A stretch of 64,000 bases of DNA from Salminus brasiliensis (taxonomy: Eukaryota; Chordata; Actinopteri; Characiformes; Bryconidae). Below the pieces are notes generated by a model. That model was not told where the DNA came from, made no database searches, and saw only the letters and a list, made by a program, of their open reading frames with translations. Below are positions 63,570 through 64,000 of the stretch, in pieces (the stretch's first letter is position 1; the number at the start of each line of letters is the position of its first letter). The translations under genes and the position numbers were made by a program. The stretch covers positions 43,061,344 to 43,125,343 of the forward strand of contig NC_132881.1 of the NCBI RefSeq assembly GCF_030463535.1, in the 5' to 3' direction.

Positions 63570-64000
63570 CTATACACACAAACACATCAAGAGAGGGACA
63601 TTTGAGCCAAGGGCATTGCCAGATTTATTGGCATTCTAAAGGAACTCGCAAACTGGTAAGGAGTGTAAGGTTTCATAGATCCATTAACTCACAAAAGCTT
63701 TTAGATTAGCCTGGAGTGTTTCAACACAGCCTGGCAGGAACAGTGTTTCCAACCAATCGTTCATGTACATGTCTGACACAGTCAGAGGAACACAGTGTAC
63801 TGCTAACTGTACTTCTTCTAAATAACTGAATCCACTCAGAAATCCAATCTTATGACCATATCAAAGAGAATTGCACAATTTAGTATGTGTTAATCATTCT
63901 TGCAACTTTAGTCTTTGCAGAACTGAAACAGCTGGAAGCTGAAATGTGCAAACCAATTGTGTGTGTGTGCCGTAAACATTCTTAACCCCAATTAGTTTTT
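63570..64000 (-). other. INPP4B intron running off the window
   Basis: No exon is recognised between 63570 and the window end. More 5' INPP4B exons must lie beyond it. Confidence 0.6.

Overview
This window is vertebrate nuclear DNA, almost certainly from a teleost fish. Three spliced genes can be read by hand: ZNF330 (+), IL15 (+) and the 3' end of INPP4B (-). Human chromosome 4q31 carries these genes as neighbours in the same order, so gene content and synteny support each other. Abundant Tc1/mariner and hAT-type remnants, tRNA-derived SINE tails and (CA)n/(TA)n microsatellites fit a teleost. An otophysan (characin or catfish) is my guess, but the sequence does not prove it.

Layout. 1-628: upstream of ZNF330, with an old MITE fragment. 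629-8011: ZNF330, nine coding exons giving 320 aa, a nucleolar cysteine-rich zinc protein. 8012-12400: two-part Tc1-like transposon holding tandem filler copies of flanking DNA, then AT-rich DNA, then a 520-bp GA-rich tract abutting IL15. 12424-30954: IL15, with an upstream-AUG-rich leader, large introns full of minisatellites and transposons, and a clear four-exon mature cytokine region. 30955-43517: intergenic, mostly repeats, with a telomere-like GGTTAG minisatellite. 43518-63569 and beyond: INPP4B on the minus strand, entering from the right edge. It shows five 3' coding exons, including the CKSAKDR phosphatase active site, plus an in-phase alternative last exon encoding a hydrophobic tail.

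The three genes are not an operon. ZNF330 is a housekeeping-type gene, IL15 an immune cytokine, and INPP4B a PI(3,4)P2 4-phosphatase that opposes PI3K signalling. They are linked by ancient synteny only.

Most interesting structures: (1) an 87-bp, about 95% identical inverted copy of the end of ZNF330 exon 5 and its splice donor, placed so that exon 4 lies in the loop of a predicted hairpin; (2) a degenerate ladder upstream of ZNF330 exon 9 that repeats the exon's own acceptor and first bases; (3) the hydrophobic alternative INPP4B tail; (4) the INPP4B catalytic exon sandwiched between two arrays of one 68-bp minisatellite; (5) a cluster of upstream ORFs in the IL15 leader, one ending in an ATGA overlap with the cytokine start; (6) a host segment duplicated twice inside a Tc1 element. 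I found no new operon-like or defence-like system; the novelty is structural and regulatory. Exon junctions and repeat limits were read by eye and should be treated as predictions.
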